Shown here: in pieces, positions 1 through 9,384 of the stretch
Numbering within the stretch: the stretch's first letter is position 1
Layout: every line of letters begins with the position of its first letter
From: Beijerinckia indica subsp. indica ATCC 9039
GTDB taxonomy: Bacteria; Pseudomonadota; Alphaproteobacteria; Rhizobiales; Beijerinckiaceae
Reading direction: 5' to 3'
NCBI RefSeq assembly: GCF_000019845.1
Contig: NC_010581.1
Span: 3,348,501-3,412,500, forward strand
DNA length: 64,000 nucleotides
Translations under genes and position numbers: made by a program
Notes under the pieces: model-generated
Seen by the model: the letters and a program-made list of their open reading frames with translations, nothing else
Database searches by the model: none
Told to the model about the DNA's origin: nothing

Positions 1-943
1 CGTGGATCAAGCCCTCGATGCCGGGCTCCAGCTCGACGAACGCGCCGTAATCGGTGATATTCGTCACGCGGCCATGGAAGCGCGCATTGATCGGATATTT
101 GGCCTCGATCCCCTGCCAGGGATCATCCAGCAATTGCTTCATACCGAGCGAGATGCGGTGCGTCTCGTGGTTGATCTTGATGATCTTGACACGAACCGTC
201 TGGCCGATGGTCAGAACCTCGGTCGGATGATTGACGCGGCGCCAGGCAATATCGGTGACATGCAACAAACCGTCGATGCCGCCGAGATCGACGAAGGCAC
301 CGTAATCGGTGATGTTCTTCACCATACCTTCGATCACCTGACCTTCCTCGAGGTTGGCGACGATCTCATGGCGCTGCTCGGCGCGGGATTCCTCAAGAAC
401 CGTACGGCGCGAAACGACAATATTGCCACGGCGACGATCCATTTTCAGGATCTGGAAGGGCTGCGGCACCTGCATCAAGGGCGCGACATCGCGGATGGGC
501 CGAATATCGACCTGGCTGCGCGGCAGGAAGGCCACGGCGCCGTCGAGATCAACGGTAAAGCCACCCTTAACTTGATTGAAGATGATGCCTTCAACCTTTT
601 CCTGGTTCTCGAAAGCCTTTTCGAGCTTGACCCAGCTCTCTTCGCGCCGAGCCTTGTCGCGCGAGATCACCGCCTCGCCGAGCGCATTCTCGATCCGTTC
701 GAGATAGACTTCGACCTCGTCGCCGACCTGCAGCGAACCTTCCCGGCCGGGGCCCTGAAATTCCTTGAGCGCGACGCGCCCCTCGGTCTTCAAACCGATA
801 TCGATAACGGCGACGTCTTTCTCGATGGCGACGACCCGGCCCTTAATGACCGAACCTTCAAGAGCTTCATTTTGGCCATAGCTCTCGTCAAGAAGCGCCG
901 CGAAATCCTCGCGCGAGGGCGCGTAGGTGGAAGTTGATGCCAT
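1..943 (-). CDS. rpsA: 30S ribosomal protein S1 (3' end outside window)
   Basis: Binds mRNA and delivers it to the 30S ribosomal subunit. The reverse strand encodes the first 314 residues from an ATG at 943-941, starting MASTSTYAPSREDF. Successive S1 (OB-fold) repeats are visible: one near residues 30-100, a diverged second one, then two with the typical ITDYGAFV motif. The last is cut by the window edge. AGGAG lies about 7 bases before the ATG and fixes the start. In related genomes rpsA directly follows cmk; here a TonB-like gene lies between them on the same strand. The long forward-strand open frame over this region is its antisense. Confidence 0.97.
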   Translation of the reverse strand, partial: MASTSTYAPSREDFAALLDESYGQNEALEGSVIKGRVVAIEKDVAVIDIGLKTEGRVALKEFQGPGREGSLQVGDEVEVYLERIENALGEAVISRDKARREESWVKLEKAFENQEKVEGIIFNQVKGGFTVDLDGAVAFLPRSQVDIRPIRDVAPLMQVPQPFQILKMDRRRGNIVVSRRTVLEESRAEQRHEIVANLEEGQVIEGMVKNITDYGAFVDLGGIDGLLHVTDIAWRRVNHPTEVLTIGQTVRVKIIKINHETHRISLGMKQLLDDPWQGIEAKYPINARFHGRVTNITDYGAFVELEPGIEGLIH

Positions 944-1215
944 TGGGTCTCCTGGGTGCCTGAAAGTCAGGCGGCGCCGGCGGTGTCAAGGTTGCTGGGC
1001 TTGTCGACCGCCGGGAATCTTGTCGCTTCCGACAAGATCGCCGCATAGAGCGGGCCGGCGCATGGACGGCGGCAACAAGCAGGTGAAGATCACAATTTAG
1101 CAAGACGGGCTTGTGCCGACAAGGGGGCGGCCAAGGACTTTAGGCAGCACGGCGCCGCTAAATTCCGATCATCCATTTGCGATTCGTACCGCTTTGCGGC
1201 GCAATGACGAATGGT

Positions 1216-2451
1216 TCATTCGTCATCATTGCTGACGCCAAACCCGATTTCCGCCGCAAATGTCCTCTGTGCGCCGGGTGGCGGCACTGGAAACGGGCTT
1301 GCCCGATCGACAAGGGCGAGGCTTTCGACATCAAGATCGGCCTCGCCGCTGGATTGCAGCAATTCGAGATTGATCACCCGCCCCGCGTCGTCAAGGCTGA
1401 ACCCCACCACGGCGCGGCCCCGCGCACCGCGCTGCAAGGCCGTTTCTGGATAATGTTTGGCTCGTTCCAGGAGACCGAAGACGATCACCTTATAGCTCAT
1501 CAATTCGTCGCCATCCTCGCTCGGCATAGGCACGGCGACAGCGCGGAAACGATCGGGATCGAAGCCATAACCTGGATGCGCCAGGGCCTGGTCCCAAACG
1601 CTTTCCGACGAGCCTTGCGGCGACTGACCTCCCCGTTGAGGAGCGGGCATGGAACGCGCGGGGGCGCCATTCGTCCCGCCCGCCCGCCCGCCATTGGGCG
1701 CCATGGCATAGCGCGGCGGAGTCTGCGTCGGGGCTTCCTCTCGCTCGGCACGTGCGTGTTCCCGCTGCGTGGCGGCCGCGGTTTTATTCGCGTCAGACGC
1801 TTTCGGCTGAGGCTTCGCCGCTTGTGACTTGGCAGTTTGTGACTTGGCCGCATGAGATTGAGTGGCCGGCCTGGCCAGCTCTGACTTAGCTGTTTCGGCC
1901 TTGGTCGTCTCCGGCTTGGATGCTTCCTGTTTAGGCGGCTCCATTTTAGCCAAATTCGATTTGGATTGCTCAGGTTTGTCCTGCTCGGACTTAAGAGAGT
2001 CCGCCTTGGCCGTTTCAGACTTGGTTGGATCCTTCCCTTCCTCTCCACCCCCAGTTGCGTTTTTAGCCGCGTCAGCGTCTGAGGCCTGCTCTTCCTTCTG
2101 CTTGGCTGCAGCAAGGGCCGCGGACGTTCCCTCCCCAGTCGGCGTGCTCAGGGGCGTCTCAGGCTTTTGCTCCAGGACCACTTCCACGGGAATTTCCTCA
2201 TGGGCCTTTTGCGGATCGGACGTTACATCTGGCCATAGAGCGATAAGCGCCAAAATGAGGCACAGATGAATCACGGCCGAAGCCGCGAGCAGGACTTCCC
2301 ATCCCAAACGCGACCGCATCGCATTGCGCGTTTCCGCCTCGGCCAACGCCAGACGTTCTTCCTCCTGCGCCGTCAGCACGTCGCGCGCTGGAAGGGTTTC
2401 CGCCGAATTCTGACTGTCCTGCTCCGAATCGGCTGTCGCGGCGAGTTCCAA
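1216..2451 (-). CDS. TonB-family energy-transducer-like protein
   Basis: About 411 residues: a cytoplasmic N-terminus, one membrane segment near residues 52-74 (LLAASAVIHLCLILALIAL), a long low-complexity Lys/Ala/Glu/Pro periplasmic linker (about 85-260), and a C-terminal TonB-like domain (about 320-405) with RGRAVVGFSLDDAGRV. This is the architecture of TonB/TolA proteins, which span the periplasm and pass proton-motive energy to outer-membrane receptors. No exbB or exbD is nearby. The start is uncertain: the longest frame begins at a TTG (2451), while an internal ATG (MRSRLGWEV, residue 45-46) directly precedes the membrane segment. It sits between cmk and rpsA on the same strand, an unusual position. 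Confidence 0.85.
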   Translation of the reverse strand: MELAATADSEQDSQNSAETLPARDVLTAQEEERLALAEAETRNAMRSRLGWEVLLAASAVIHLCLILALIALWPDVTSDPQKAHEEIPVEVVLEQKPETPLSTPTGEGTSAALAAAKQKEEQASDADAAKNATGGGEEGKDPTKSETAKADSLKSEQDKPEQSKSNLAKMEPPKQEASKPETTKAETAKSELARPATQSHAAKSQTAKSQAAKPQPKASDANKTAAATQREHARAEREEAPTQTPPRYAMAPNGGRAGGTNGAPARSMPAPQRGGQSPQGSSESVWDQALAHPGYGFDPDRFRAVAVPMPSEDGDELMSYKVIVFGLLERAKHYPETALQRGARGRAVVGFSLDDAGRVINLELLQSSGEADLDVESLALVDRASPFPVPPPGAQRTFAAEIGFGVSNDDE

Positions 2452-2781
2452 TCCGTTGCCTTTGCTCGAAAACCGCCGTGAAGGCGAAAAGACACCATAA
2501 TGTAGACGATTATTCAGAACTATTCTTGAATCCTTTCCCGAATATCCATCTGTTCAAGAAAACATGTGGAAATTCGGGACCATCGCCAAGAGCATCGTAT
2601 GGGAATACATTTGTTCTGCCCTTTTTCCGCCTTCCCTACAAGCTTTGCGGTAATCGCTCCTTATACCAAAGGTCGTGAAGAACGGCCTTTGGTTCCTTTC
2701 TTGAATTTTCGCTTTTTCAAAGCGAGAGCGAAAGTTCAGGAGCGGTCCAACGGCCATCTATTATGACCCGTCGGTATTATT
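2452..2781. other. Intergenic region between cmk and TonB-like gene
   Basis: No gene is recognised in these 330 bases. They contain a hairpin with 10-bp arms (2666-2675 and 2683-2692, one G-T pair, loop of 7) flanked on the right by a T-rich stretch, and a shorter 7-bp hairpin around 2707-2725. Either could end transcription leaving cmk or lie in the leader of the TonB-like gene. No clear promoter could be chosen. Confidence 0.5.
2666..2692. terminator. Hairpin downstream of cmk
   Basis: Inverted repeat with arms CCAAAGGTCG and CGGCCTTTGG around a 7-base loop. It is followed on the forward strand by TTCCTTTCTTG. Read in the direction of cmk (reverse strand) there is no good U-run, so a terminator role is tentative. 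Confidence 0.35.
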
Positions 2782-3417
2782 TCAGGAGGCCAGCTTTCGA
2801 ATCCGATTGTCGACAATGGCCAAGGCAGCCTCGAACGCCGCTTCTATATCGAGATCGGTCGTATCGAGGAAGGTCGCATCAGCGGCCGCCCGAAACGGCG
2901 CAACGGGACGATTGGCGTCACGTTCGTCTCTTTGCCTGATCTCTTCCTGCACCACGGCCAGATCGCCCGGCTCACCGCGCCCTTGTAATTCCGCCGCACG
3001 CCGGGCCGCCCGTGCCTGCAAACTGGCGGTCACGAAGATTTTGACATCGGCATCAGGGCAGATCACTGTTCCGATATCACGTCCATCCAGCACAGCGCCG
3101 CCCGGTGTGCCAGCAAAACGGCGTTGCAGATCCTTCAGAGCCGCGCGGACATCCGGGATTGCGGCCACGATGGAGGCCGCCTGACCAATCTCATCACTTC
3201 GCAAGTTCGCGGCTTCAAGAGACGCGACATCGAGACCGCGCGCGGCAGCGGTTGCCTCAGCATGATTCTGGAGATCGCCCCCCGACACCAGCAAGGCCCG
3301 CGCGGTCGCGCGATACAGAAGACCGGTGTCGAGATGCGGCAAATTGAAATGCTGTGCCAGCCGGCGCGCCAAGGTTCCTTTGCCAGAAGCGGCGGGTCCA
3401 TCAATGGCGATGATCAT
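2782..3417 (-). CDS. cmk: Cytidylate kinase
   Basis: Phosphorylates CMP and dCMP with ATP in pyrimidine nucleotide recycling (cytosol). The protein opens with [15 protein letters not shown], the P-loop, followed by the CMP-binding region ([17 protein letters not shown]) and the lid ([14 protein letters not shown]). Length of about 211 residues is normal. I prefer the ATG at 3417, which begins the conserved core, over the one 21 bases upstream; GGAG lies 11 bases before it. aroA, which usually precedes cmk in this order, is absent: the next gene upstream is the divergent TIGR02300 gene. Confidence 0.95.
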
Positions 3418-3840
3418 AAAAAAACTAGCTCCAGACATTCGCTCGCAATCTCTTTTCCATTTTGCCCGGGAAGATCAAGCGCGGCAATATCAGCGCGCCC
3501 TCCCTCTGCAAAGAGGGCTGCGGTAGAGAGAAAAGTTCGTGAAGCCAAGCTTGCGAACATTTCGCGGCGGTTCGGCATTCTCTCTAAGAAAGAGAGTTTC
3601 GAAGAGAAATTTTTTAAAGGAGCCTGGAACGAATGACCGGCACCGGATTTATTCGAGCCGCAAACTCCTCACAAAGAGAGAAAATCGCTTGGCTTATCGC
3701 TCATTTACCGTTTCCATTTGACAGAAAGGTTTTGCATCACTAACCGGAGCCCCCAAGTTTGCGCGCCCTGAGAGTCGGGCGGCCCCTGCTTGGTGAAATC
3801 CATCCTTGGCGAAGGCCATCGTCCCTATTGAGGTATGCCT
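3418..3840. other. Intergenic region between cmk and TIGR02300 gene
   Basis: About 420 bases with no convincing coding frame on either strand. It takes the place where related genomes carry the start of aroA, but I see no aroA remnant. It must hold the divergent promoters of cmk and the TIGR02300 gene. It contains short purine-rich repeats (AGAGAGAAAA, AAAGAGAG) around 3525-3600. Confidence 0.5.
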
Positions 3841-4206
3841 GTGGCGAAACCAGAACTCGGCGGTAAGCACCAGTGCCAGAATTGCGGCACACGTTTTTTC
3901 GATTTGAACAGGTCGCCCATCGTCTGTCCGAAATGCGGGACTCTGTTCCAATCGCCAGCCCTGGCGCGGACAGCGCAACGAGCCACCACGGCGGCTGATG
4001 ATGACGAGTTGGAACTCCCCGCGGGAGCCGAACTCATTTCTCTGGAAGATGCGGAAGCCGGCGACGACAAGGTCGTCATCGACGCCGATGCCGACGATGT
4101 GGAGATCGAGGTCGCCGACGATACGTTCCTCGAGGAAGAAGAAGAGGATAACGACGACGTCGCTGATTTGATCGACGGCGATTTAGAAGATGACGAAGAA
4201 CGGTAA
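3841..4206 (+). CDS. TIGR02300 (FYDLN acid domain) zinc-ribbon protein
   Basis: Small acidic alphaproteobacterial protein of unknown function. The N-terminus VAKPELGGKHQCQNC and the second CPKC pair form a probable zinc ribbon; FFDLN corresponds to the FYDLN signature. The C-terminal two-thirds is almost entirely Asp/Glu. I choose the GTG at 3841: family members begin with (M/V)AKPELG, and AGG is spaced 7 bases before it, whereas an ATG at 3835 would be only 1 base from that site. The family is typically found beside aroA-cmk-rpsA, as here minus aroA. Confidence 0.88.
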   Translation: MAKPELGGKHQCQNCGTRFFDLNRSPIVCPKCGTLFQSPALARTAQRATTAADDDELELPAGAELISLEDAEAGDDKVVIDADADDVEIEVADDTFLEEEEEDNDDVADLIDGDLEDDEER

Positions 4207-4314
4207 GGTTTAGCTTGTGGAGCGCGCGCGTTACGGCTATACAGCGGCCGTAACGAAGCCGTCACATCGGTTCGTACCGCTCACCGACCCAAACGGCGAG
4301 CTGTTCAAAAGGTC

Positions 4315-4390
4315 GGGGTCATAGCTCAGTTGGGAGAGCGCTTCAATGGCATTGAAGAGGTCGGCGGTTCGATTCCGCCTGGCTCCACCA
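4315..4390 (+). tRNA. tRNA-Ala (anticodon GGC)
   Basis: 76 bases with encoded CCA. Acceptor stem GGGGTCA pairs with TGGCTCC, the D-arm is TAGCTCAGTTGGGAGAGC, the anticodon stem CTTCA/TGAAG encloses loop ATGGCAT (anticodon GGC), and the T-loop is GGTTCGATTCC. The variable loop is short. No neighbouring rRNA is seen. Confidence 0.96.
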
Positions 4391-4885
4391 ACCTAAAACA
4401 TTGTTTTAGCTAGATTTTCTCCATTCCGCCAAGCTCGATAAGTTCGAGGCTTGCGAAGGCCAAGCATGTCTCTTGTGACCTGTTCTTGTTTCAGACTAGA
4501 CGCTTGATCTCACTCTTTGCGCTGCCTGTCCCCTGACGCTCGAATTGATTTCCGAAGCAGAGTCGCGAGTGCCTGAAGAGACCAGTTTGCGGTAGCCCCA
4601 ACAAGAATCACCGCTCAAGACATGAACAAACGGTCGCTTTTTGCGTGCTGAAGTCGGCGGTGATCAGCGCTGATTCGTTCGGAAGGAAAGCTACGGCCGA
4701 ATCTTGGGAATTCTGGCGCCCGATCGAGACCACGGTCTTTCAGGTTGAGCCGCCATCAACGAACGATCCTTCACCAGACGCGGCCACTTCCGTCATCCTT
4801 CGGCGTTCAATCTCCTGGTTCCAGCTCTTCAGCAGTCCCCGCGGACAGTCCAGCGGTGGTAAGACACTCATCCGATGTCACAGTC
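4391..4885. other. Non-coding or unrecognised stretch after tRNA-Ala
   Basis: About 500 bases downstream of the tRNA with only short overlapping frames, none resembling a known protein. There is no visible copy of the tRNA 3' end that would mark an integration site, and no integrase. Confidence 0.4.
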
Positions 4886-5458
4886 CTATTCAGCCCTGTT
4901 CTGACTGAGTATCTTGCGCATAATGTGCCGACGCGCTCTCTTTCGGCCGACCAGCGCATATCCTGCCTGCTCGAAAGCGGACACATAACCCCCAAAACGG
5001 TAGCTCGGAGAACCCAGATCAACGGGATACCCTTCAAGCAGCGTCGCTCCGTTTTTGGCTGCGTGCTCTTCCGCAGCCGCAAGCAACTTCCAAAACATCC
5101 CTTGTCCTCGGAAGGGTCTCAACACGAAGAAACAGACAATCGACCAGATTCTGTGCGTCTCATCACTCGGCATCCTATCGCTCATTGAAGCACGGTATGT
5201 GTCACGAGGAGCAATCGAGCACCAGGCGACAGGCTCCGAGTCCAGGTAGCCGAGCAGCCCAACGGGCTCTCCAGATGATATGCGTCTCTTCATCTCAAGC
5301 TTTTTGGCGGCGGCCGGTCGCTCCTCGGTCGGGAAAGCCTCCACTGTTCGCCATATTGTACACCAGCACGATTTTGGGCCTCCCCGGCTCTCGAAAAGTC
5401 TTTCGAAGTCGTGCCAATTATCCGAAGTAACGGGCCGAAATGTCATTTTATCAACCAT
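4886..5458 (-). CDS. GNAT-family N-acetyltransferase
   Basis: 190 residues with the acetyl-CoA-binding core: WSIVCFFVLRPFRGQGMFWKLLAAAEEHA is a GNAT motif A in which RGQGM matches the R/Q-x-x-G-x-G/A loop. The N-terminal SCWCTIWR segment is typical of a GNAT subgroup with a conserved Cys-Trp-Cys start. It would transfer an acetyl group from acetyl-CoA to an unknown amine. GAGGT about 9 bases before the ATG supports the start. It is a stand-alone gene, followed on the same strand by nothing until the tRNA. Confidence 0.85.
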   Translation of the reverse strand: MVDKMTFRPVTSDNWHDFERLFESRGGPKSCWCTIWRTVEAFPTEERPAAAKKLEMKRRISSGEPVGLLGYLDSEPVAWCSIAPRDTYRASMSDRMPSDETHRIWSIVCFFVLRPFRGQGMFWKLLAAAEEHAAKNGATLLEGYPVDLGSPSYRFGGYVSAFEQAGYALVGRKRARRHIMRKILSQNRAE

Positions 5459-5602
5459 CGCAACAACACCTCACTTGGCAAATATCTTAGTTCGATCCTG
5501 TTTCGGGTTGACGGCATCATGCCGTCAAACGGACCAAGGATCAGCGCAATGAAGCGCAGGAGGCGTCTGTTGCAGCGAAGCCAGTCGTATGCGAGATCGA
5601 TG

Positions 5603-6223
5603 TCAGGCGGCTGATCGTACCGGCTGACGAAGAATGGTTTTCAGCTTCGCGACAGAAGTTTTGCGCGGATCGGAGAGATAGATTTCGTGATGGTGCCCGG
5701 CTTCAACGAGGCCCCTGGCAGGCAGGACGTCGTCATGCAGTTTCTTAAGGACCGGGCCCTCATCATCGTAAGAGCCTATGTGAAGTGTCTGCACGACCTG
5801 ACCTTCCTCAAGATGGACAAGACGCAACTTCGACAGCGCAGGCAATCGCTTCTTCTCCTGGGCACGTGTGATAGCCGCTTTTGCCATGGCTTCCCCAATG
5901 AAATTTGGGATGAGAATCATCATCCGCCAGCGCCAACGGTCCTTTCGGCGCGCCGTGAAGTCAGCCATGTCGTCGGCCCACCAGAGCCCTTCAAGTGGTG
6001 GCACAACATAGTCGCGCTCCAGGATCTCTTTGCTCATGAACTTGAGTGTGTAAGAGGCAGCATAGAGCGCCTCGACAGCCGCCATGTATTCTGGCACAGC
6101 GTTCGGGTCTCCCGCACCATCAAACGAGAAATATGTGAGGGGTGGTAGGTCGAGAACGATAAATTCGCCAACCCGGCCGCTGTACAATGCCTTGTACTGC
6201 TTTTTGATATCAATCTTTTCCAC
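5603..6223 (-). CDS. GyrI-like small-molecule-binding protein
   Basis: About 206 residues resembling stand-alone GyrI-like (SOUL/effector-binding fold) proteins: KKQYKALYSGRVGEF, then LDLPPLTYFSFDGAGDPN near the N-terminus, EGLWWADD in the middle and HHHEIYLSDPRKT near the end. Such proteins bind or hydrolyse small hydrophobic compounds; the substrate is unknown. The start is taken as the GTG at 6223 (VEKIDIKKQYK), which has GGAG 6 bases upstream; a longer open frame reaches 6268 but lacks a ribosome site. It lies convergent to nothing and next to an AraC gene on the same strand. Confidence 0.8.
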   Translation of the reverse strand: MEKIDIKKQYKALYSGRVGEFIVLDLPPLTYFSFDGAGDPNAVPEYMAAVEALYAASYTLKFMSKEILERDYVVPPLEGLWWADDMADFTARRKDRWRWRMMILIPNFIGEAMAKAAITRAQEKKRLPALSKLRLVHLEEGQVVQTLHIGSYDDEGPVLKKLHDDVLPARGLVEAGHHHEIYLSDPRKTSVAKLKTILRQPVRSAA

Positions 6224-6387
6224 CGGAGACTCCGAGAGCAGCGAAACAACGATGACGATGGGAAGCAATCACTGCCGGCTTCATGCTAATGTCACGGTGG
6301 TAGCTCCATTTAAGCATGAAATTGTTCCCTCAATCGCATGTTGGTGACACGAGAGGAAGACTATGCGGCCATACCGGTCAGATGCTG

Positions 6388-7194
6388 TCAGGTATGGCTG
6401 GCATTCGGAGAGGATGACTGACTTCGACGATATTGCGATGGAGCAACGCCGAAGAGCCGACGGAAATCTTGCGCCAGATGCGCCTGGTCGAAATATCCGA
6501 GTTCAGCAGCCAGCGTGGCAAGCGGCACACTGGAACCTGAAGCGAGAAGAACGGCCGCATCCTGCAGCCGATAACGCTGGATGACCCACTTGGGTGAAAC
6601 CCCGACATAATCACAGAAGAGCCTCTGCAACGCGCGCAGGCTCATCCCGAACTCCCTCGCCAAGGCCTCGGTCCGCCTTGCACCATCTTCACGACGAATT
6701 GCCGCGATGATCGAGCAAACGAGATCCACAGTATCGTCGGGATCGGGGAGTCGAGGCTCGAGCAAAGCCTCGGCTGCGCTCACAATGCTCCCGTGGGAGC
6801 CATGCGCCAGAAGGCTGGCTTCAACGGCAGGCGAGCTCCAGCCGGTCAATGTATCGATGACGATCCTCCGTCCTGTGAGTGCCGACACCGGATGATTCAG
6901 GAACGGGCGAAGACCGCCCGCGCGAAACCTCATCCCATAGGCTCGACCTTGCCCCTGCAGCTTTCGCTCTTCCAGGCCGCGCACGACCCCGAACAGCGCG
7001 GTTTCCCCAGGGGAGACCACCAAATGCGCGTGTGGAGATGGAATGACGCGTTGAACCTCCCCTGCCAAGCCACGCAGATCCCATTCGATGATCCAGTGAT
7101 GGTCGATGAAGAGCTGAAATTGGGCCGATGGCACATATCGCCGGACGCGGATGCGCTGTGCCGAGCTATGAGGGTCGATGATGCCCCGCGGCAA
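6388..7194 (-). CDS. AraC-family transcriptional regulator
   Basis: About 269 residues. The N-terminal half (VPSAQFQLFIDHHWIIEWDL) matches the sensory domain of AraC proteins of the DUF6597 type; the C-terminal half carries two helix-turn-helix motifs (TEALAREFGMSLRALQRLF and PLATLAAELGYFDQAHLAQDFRRLFG). I choose the TTG at 7194 because GGAGAG sits 6 bases before it and conserved sequence begins directly after. The frame stays open to 7512, but an ATG at 7317 would overlap the start codon of the divergent GDPD gene. It may regulate that gene. Confidence 0.82.
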   Translation of the reverse strand: MPRGIIDPHSSAQRIRVRRYVPSAQFQLFIDHHWIIEWDLRGLAGEVQRVIPSPHAHLVVSPGETALFGVVRGLEERKLQGQGRAYGMRFRAGGLRPFLNHPVSALTGRRIVIDTLTGWSSPAVEASLLAHGSHGSIVSAAEALLEPRLPDPDDTVDLVCSIIAAIRREDGARRTEALAREFGMSLRALQRLFCDYVGVSPKWVIQRYRLQDAAVLLASGSSVPLATLAAELGYFDQAHLAQDFRRLFGVAPSQYRRSQSSSPNASHT

Positions 7195-7315
7195 GGCTTG
7201 CTCTCCGAGCGCAGCGCCGTCGCATTTTTCCAAGTCGCCTCCCGTCAGGCATCGTAGTCTAAGCGCCTCGGGGCTGTTCACCCTTCGGTCAACGTCATTC
7301 AGGTTATCTCTTTCC

Positions 7316-8299
7316 ATGCGAAAATTATGGCCATGGATCGTCAGCGCTGTGTTCAGCTGGGCTGCGTTCGTTTTCGTAAACAATTCCAATCTTCTTACGA
7401 GAAGCGAGTCGGGGGCTCCGACATTATTGGCGCATCGTGGCATTTCGCAGGATTTCGACAGGACTGGGTTGCAGAACGACACTTGCACGGCCACTCGCAT
7501 GTTGCCGCCCACACATGCCTATCTCGAAAATACAATTGCCTCCTTGCGGGCGGGTTTCGAGGCCGGCGCCGCCATCATCGAGTTCGACGTTCATCCCACT
7601 ACAGATGGTCAGTTCGCAGTCTTTCATGACTGGACCCTGGATTGCCGTACCGATGGCCACGGCGTGACCCGGGAGCATTCGATGGCGCGGTTGAAAGCTC
7701 TCGATATCGGTTACGGTTACACGGCCGATGGCGGGCGAACCTTTCCCTTCCGGGGAAAGGGCGTCGGACTCATGCCCTCGCTGGACGAGGTGCTGATGAC
7801 CTTTCCGGATGGTCGTTTCCTCATCAATATCAAGAGCAATGATCCAAACGAAGGACGTCTCCTTGCGACCACCTTGCGGAGCCGGCTCGCCGAAGATGTC
7901 AGCCGGCTCATGATTTATGGTGGAGATGCGCCGATTGCCGTCCTGAGAGCGGTAATGCCCAACATGCGCACGATGTCTCGCGGCACGCTGAAAGCATGCC
8001 TCTATTCTTATATTGGCTATGGCTGGACCGGAATGGTGCCATCCACCTGTCACAACAGCATCGTCTTCGTTCCGATCAACATTGCGCCATGGCTATGGGG
8101 ATGGCCCAATCGCTTCCTCGACCGCATGGACAAAGCGGGAAGCGCTGTCTTCGTCATTGGTCCCTACAGCGGTGGTGATTTCTCATCCGGCATCGACACC
8201 CCTGATGACATTCGCCGCCTGCCGAATGATTACACAGGCGGCATTCTGACGAACGAACTCCAGCGTGTCGCGCCAGATCTCACACATTCGAGCAGGTAA
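7316..8299 (+). CDS. Glycerophosphodiester phosphodiesterase family protein
   Basis: 327 residues starting MRKLWPWIVSAVFSWAAFVF, a signal or membrane anchor, so it acts in the periplasm or at the inner membrane. GDPD motifs are present: LLAHRG, ENTIASLRAGFEAGA followed by EFDVHPTTDGQFAVFHD (metal-binding Glu, Asp and catalytic His). It would release glycerol-3-phosphate from phosphodiesters. The C-terminal half is divergent (TGGILTNELQRV end). It is divergent from the AraC gene, with about 120 bases between the chosen starts. Confidence 0.85.
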   Translation: MRKLWPWIVSAVFSWAAFVFVNNSNLLTRSESGAPTLLAHRGISQDFDRTGLQNDTCTATRMLPPTHAYLENTIASLRAGFEAGAAIIEFDVHPTTDGQFAVFHDWTLDCRTDGHGVTREHSMARLKALDIGYGYTADGGRTFPFRGKGVGLMPSLDEVLMTFPDGRFLINIKSNDPNEGRLLATTLRSRLAEDVSRLMIYGGDAPIAVLRAVMPNMRTMSRGTLKACLYSYIGYGWTGMVPSTCHNSIVFVPINIAPWLWGWPNRFLDRMDKAGSAVFVIGPYSGGDFSSGIDTPDDIRRLPNDYTGGILTNELQRVAPDLTHSSR

Positions 8300-8316
8300 C
8301 ATGTGGCAGAACAGGA

Positions 8317-9291
8317 TCAGGAGCGCGGCTCGCGATAGGACCGCGCCATGTCGCTTGTGATCTCTGCCATCTTGTCGCGAAGTTCAGGCGGCTCGAGCAC
8401 CTCGGCCTCCGCTCCGAGACGCAACAGGTCGGCAACGGCTTGCCACATCTTTCCGACAGGCAGTGTCGCGATACGCCAACCTTCACTGTCTGCTTCTTGA
8501 TCCAGCTTCGTCCTATCCCGGACGTAGGGCGGGCTGAGCGCGGCCAGAAGTTTCACGCCGGTTGGAGAGAGACGAAGCTTCGCGGTGATCGGATGGAGCT
8601 CTGCTTCCAACTGCTCGGTGGCTTTGCGCCAATAGATGGGAAGGTCGAACGCTTCGGGCCGTTCGAACTGTTCCTCGAGCACAGTGAGTTCGAGTATGCG
8701 GGAGATCCTGTAGGTTCGGGCACTGTCACCGACCTGGCCGACGAGATACCAGGACCCGCCCTTCAACACGATCCCGAGCGGTGCAACCCGGCGGTTCTTT
8801 TCGGCTTTCCAGCTTTGATAGCGCATCTGGATGGCTGCCTGACGCCACACGGCATCGGCGATTGTCGCCAAATGAGCTGGCTGTTCGGCTTCGGAGAACC
8901 AAGCCGGCGCGTCGAGATGGAAGCGGCTGCGCATCCGTTCCGCGCTCGATCGCAAATCCTGCGGCAGAGCCGCGAGGAGCTTGGTCTGTGCCGCGGCCAT
9001 GACGCCACCGAGCCCAAGATCGGCTGCGGGGCCAGACAGTCCCGCAAGAAACAGCGACTCCGCTTCCCGGGGCGAAAGGCCATTCAACCGAACACGATAG
9101 CCGTCGAGCAATCGATACCCACCCTCCGATCCTCGCTCGCTATAGACCGGGATACCGGCGGCGCTCAGGGCATCGATATCGCGGTAGATCGTCCGGAGCG
9201 ACACCTCGCATTCGTCAGCAAGCGCCTGCGCGGTCACCCGTCCCCGGGCCTGTAGCGTTGTGAGAATGGAAAGAAGCCGGCTTGCTCGCAT
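8317..9291 (-). CDS. YafY-type regulator (HTH-11 plus WYL domain)
   Basis: 324 residues. N-terminal winged helix (MRASRLLSILTTLQARGRVTAQ, then LADECEVSLRTIYRDIDAL), a linker, and a WYL sensor domain around residues 140-225 containing GIVLKGGSWYLVGQVGDSARTYRISRI. WYL proteins bind ligands such as nucleotides or ssDNA and act as repressors or activators. It is transcribed divergently from the cupin gene starting 94 bases away, its probable target. Confidence 0.9.
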   Translation of the reverse strand: MRASRLLSILTTLQARGRVTAQALADECEVSLRTIYRDIDALSAAGIPVYSERGSEGGYRLLDGYRVRLNGLSPREAESLFLAGLSGPAADLGLGGVMAAAQTKLLAALPQDLRSSAERMRSRFHLDAPAWFSEAEQPAHLATIADAVWRQAAIQMRYQSWKAEKNRRVAPLGIVLKGGSWYLVGQVGDSARTYRISRILELTVLEEQFERPEAFDLPIYWRKATEQLEAELHPITAKLRLSPTGVKLLAALSPPYVRDRTKLDQEADSEGWRIATLPVGKMWQAVADLLRLGAEAEVLEPPELRDKMAEITSDMARSYREPRS

Positions 9292-9384
9292 GATGCGATC
9301 ATCCTAAACCAACCTGACAGAATCTGACAGGTATAGCGCGATAGATTGAGCGTCATCGTGAAATCAGCAGCAAGCGAGAGCCAC

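Noticed and set aside
2..937. Forward-strand open frame of 311 codons at the left edge
   Set aside because: It is the antisense of rpsA; the reverse strand encodes unmistakable S1 repeats.
4315..4885. tRNA-Ala as an integration site for a genomic island
   Set aside because: No integrase gene follows and no second copy of the tRNA 3' end was found in the window.
7195..7512. N-terminal extension of the AraC-type gene up to 7512, or an ATG at 7317
   Set aside because: It would overlap the start codon of the divergent GDPD gene; a TTG at 7194 has a good ribosome site and directly precedes conserved sequence.
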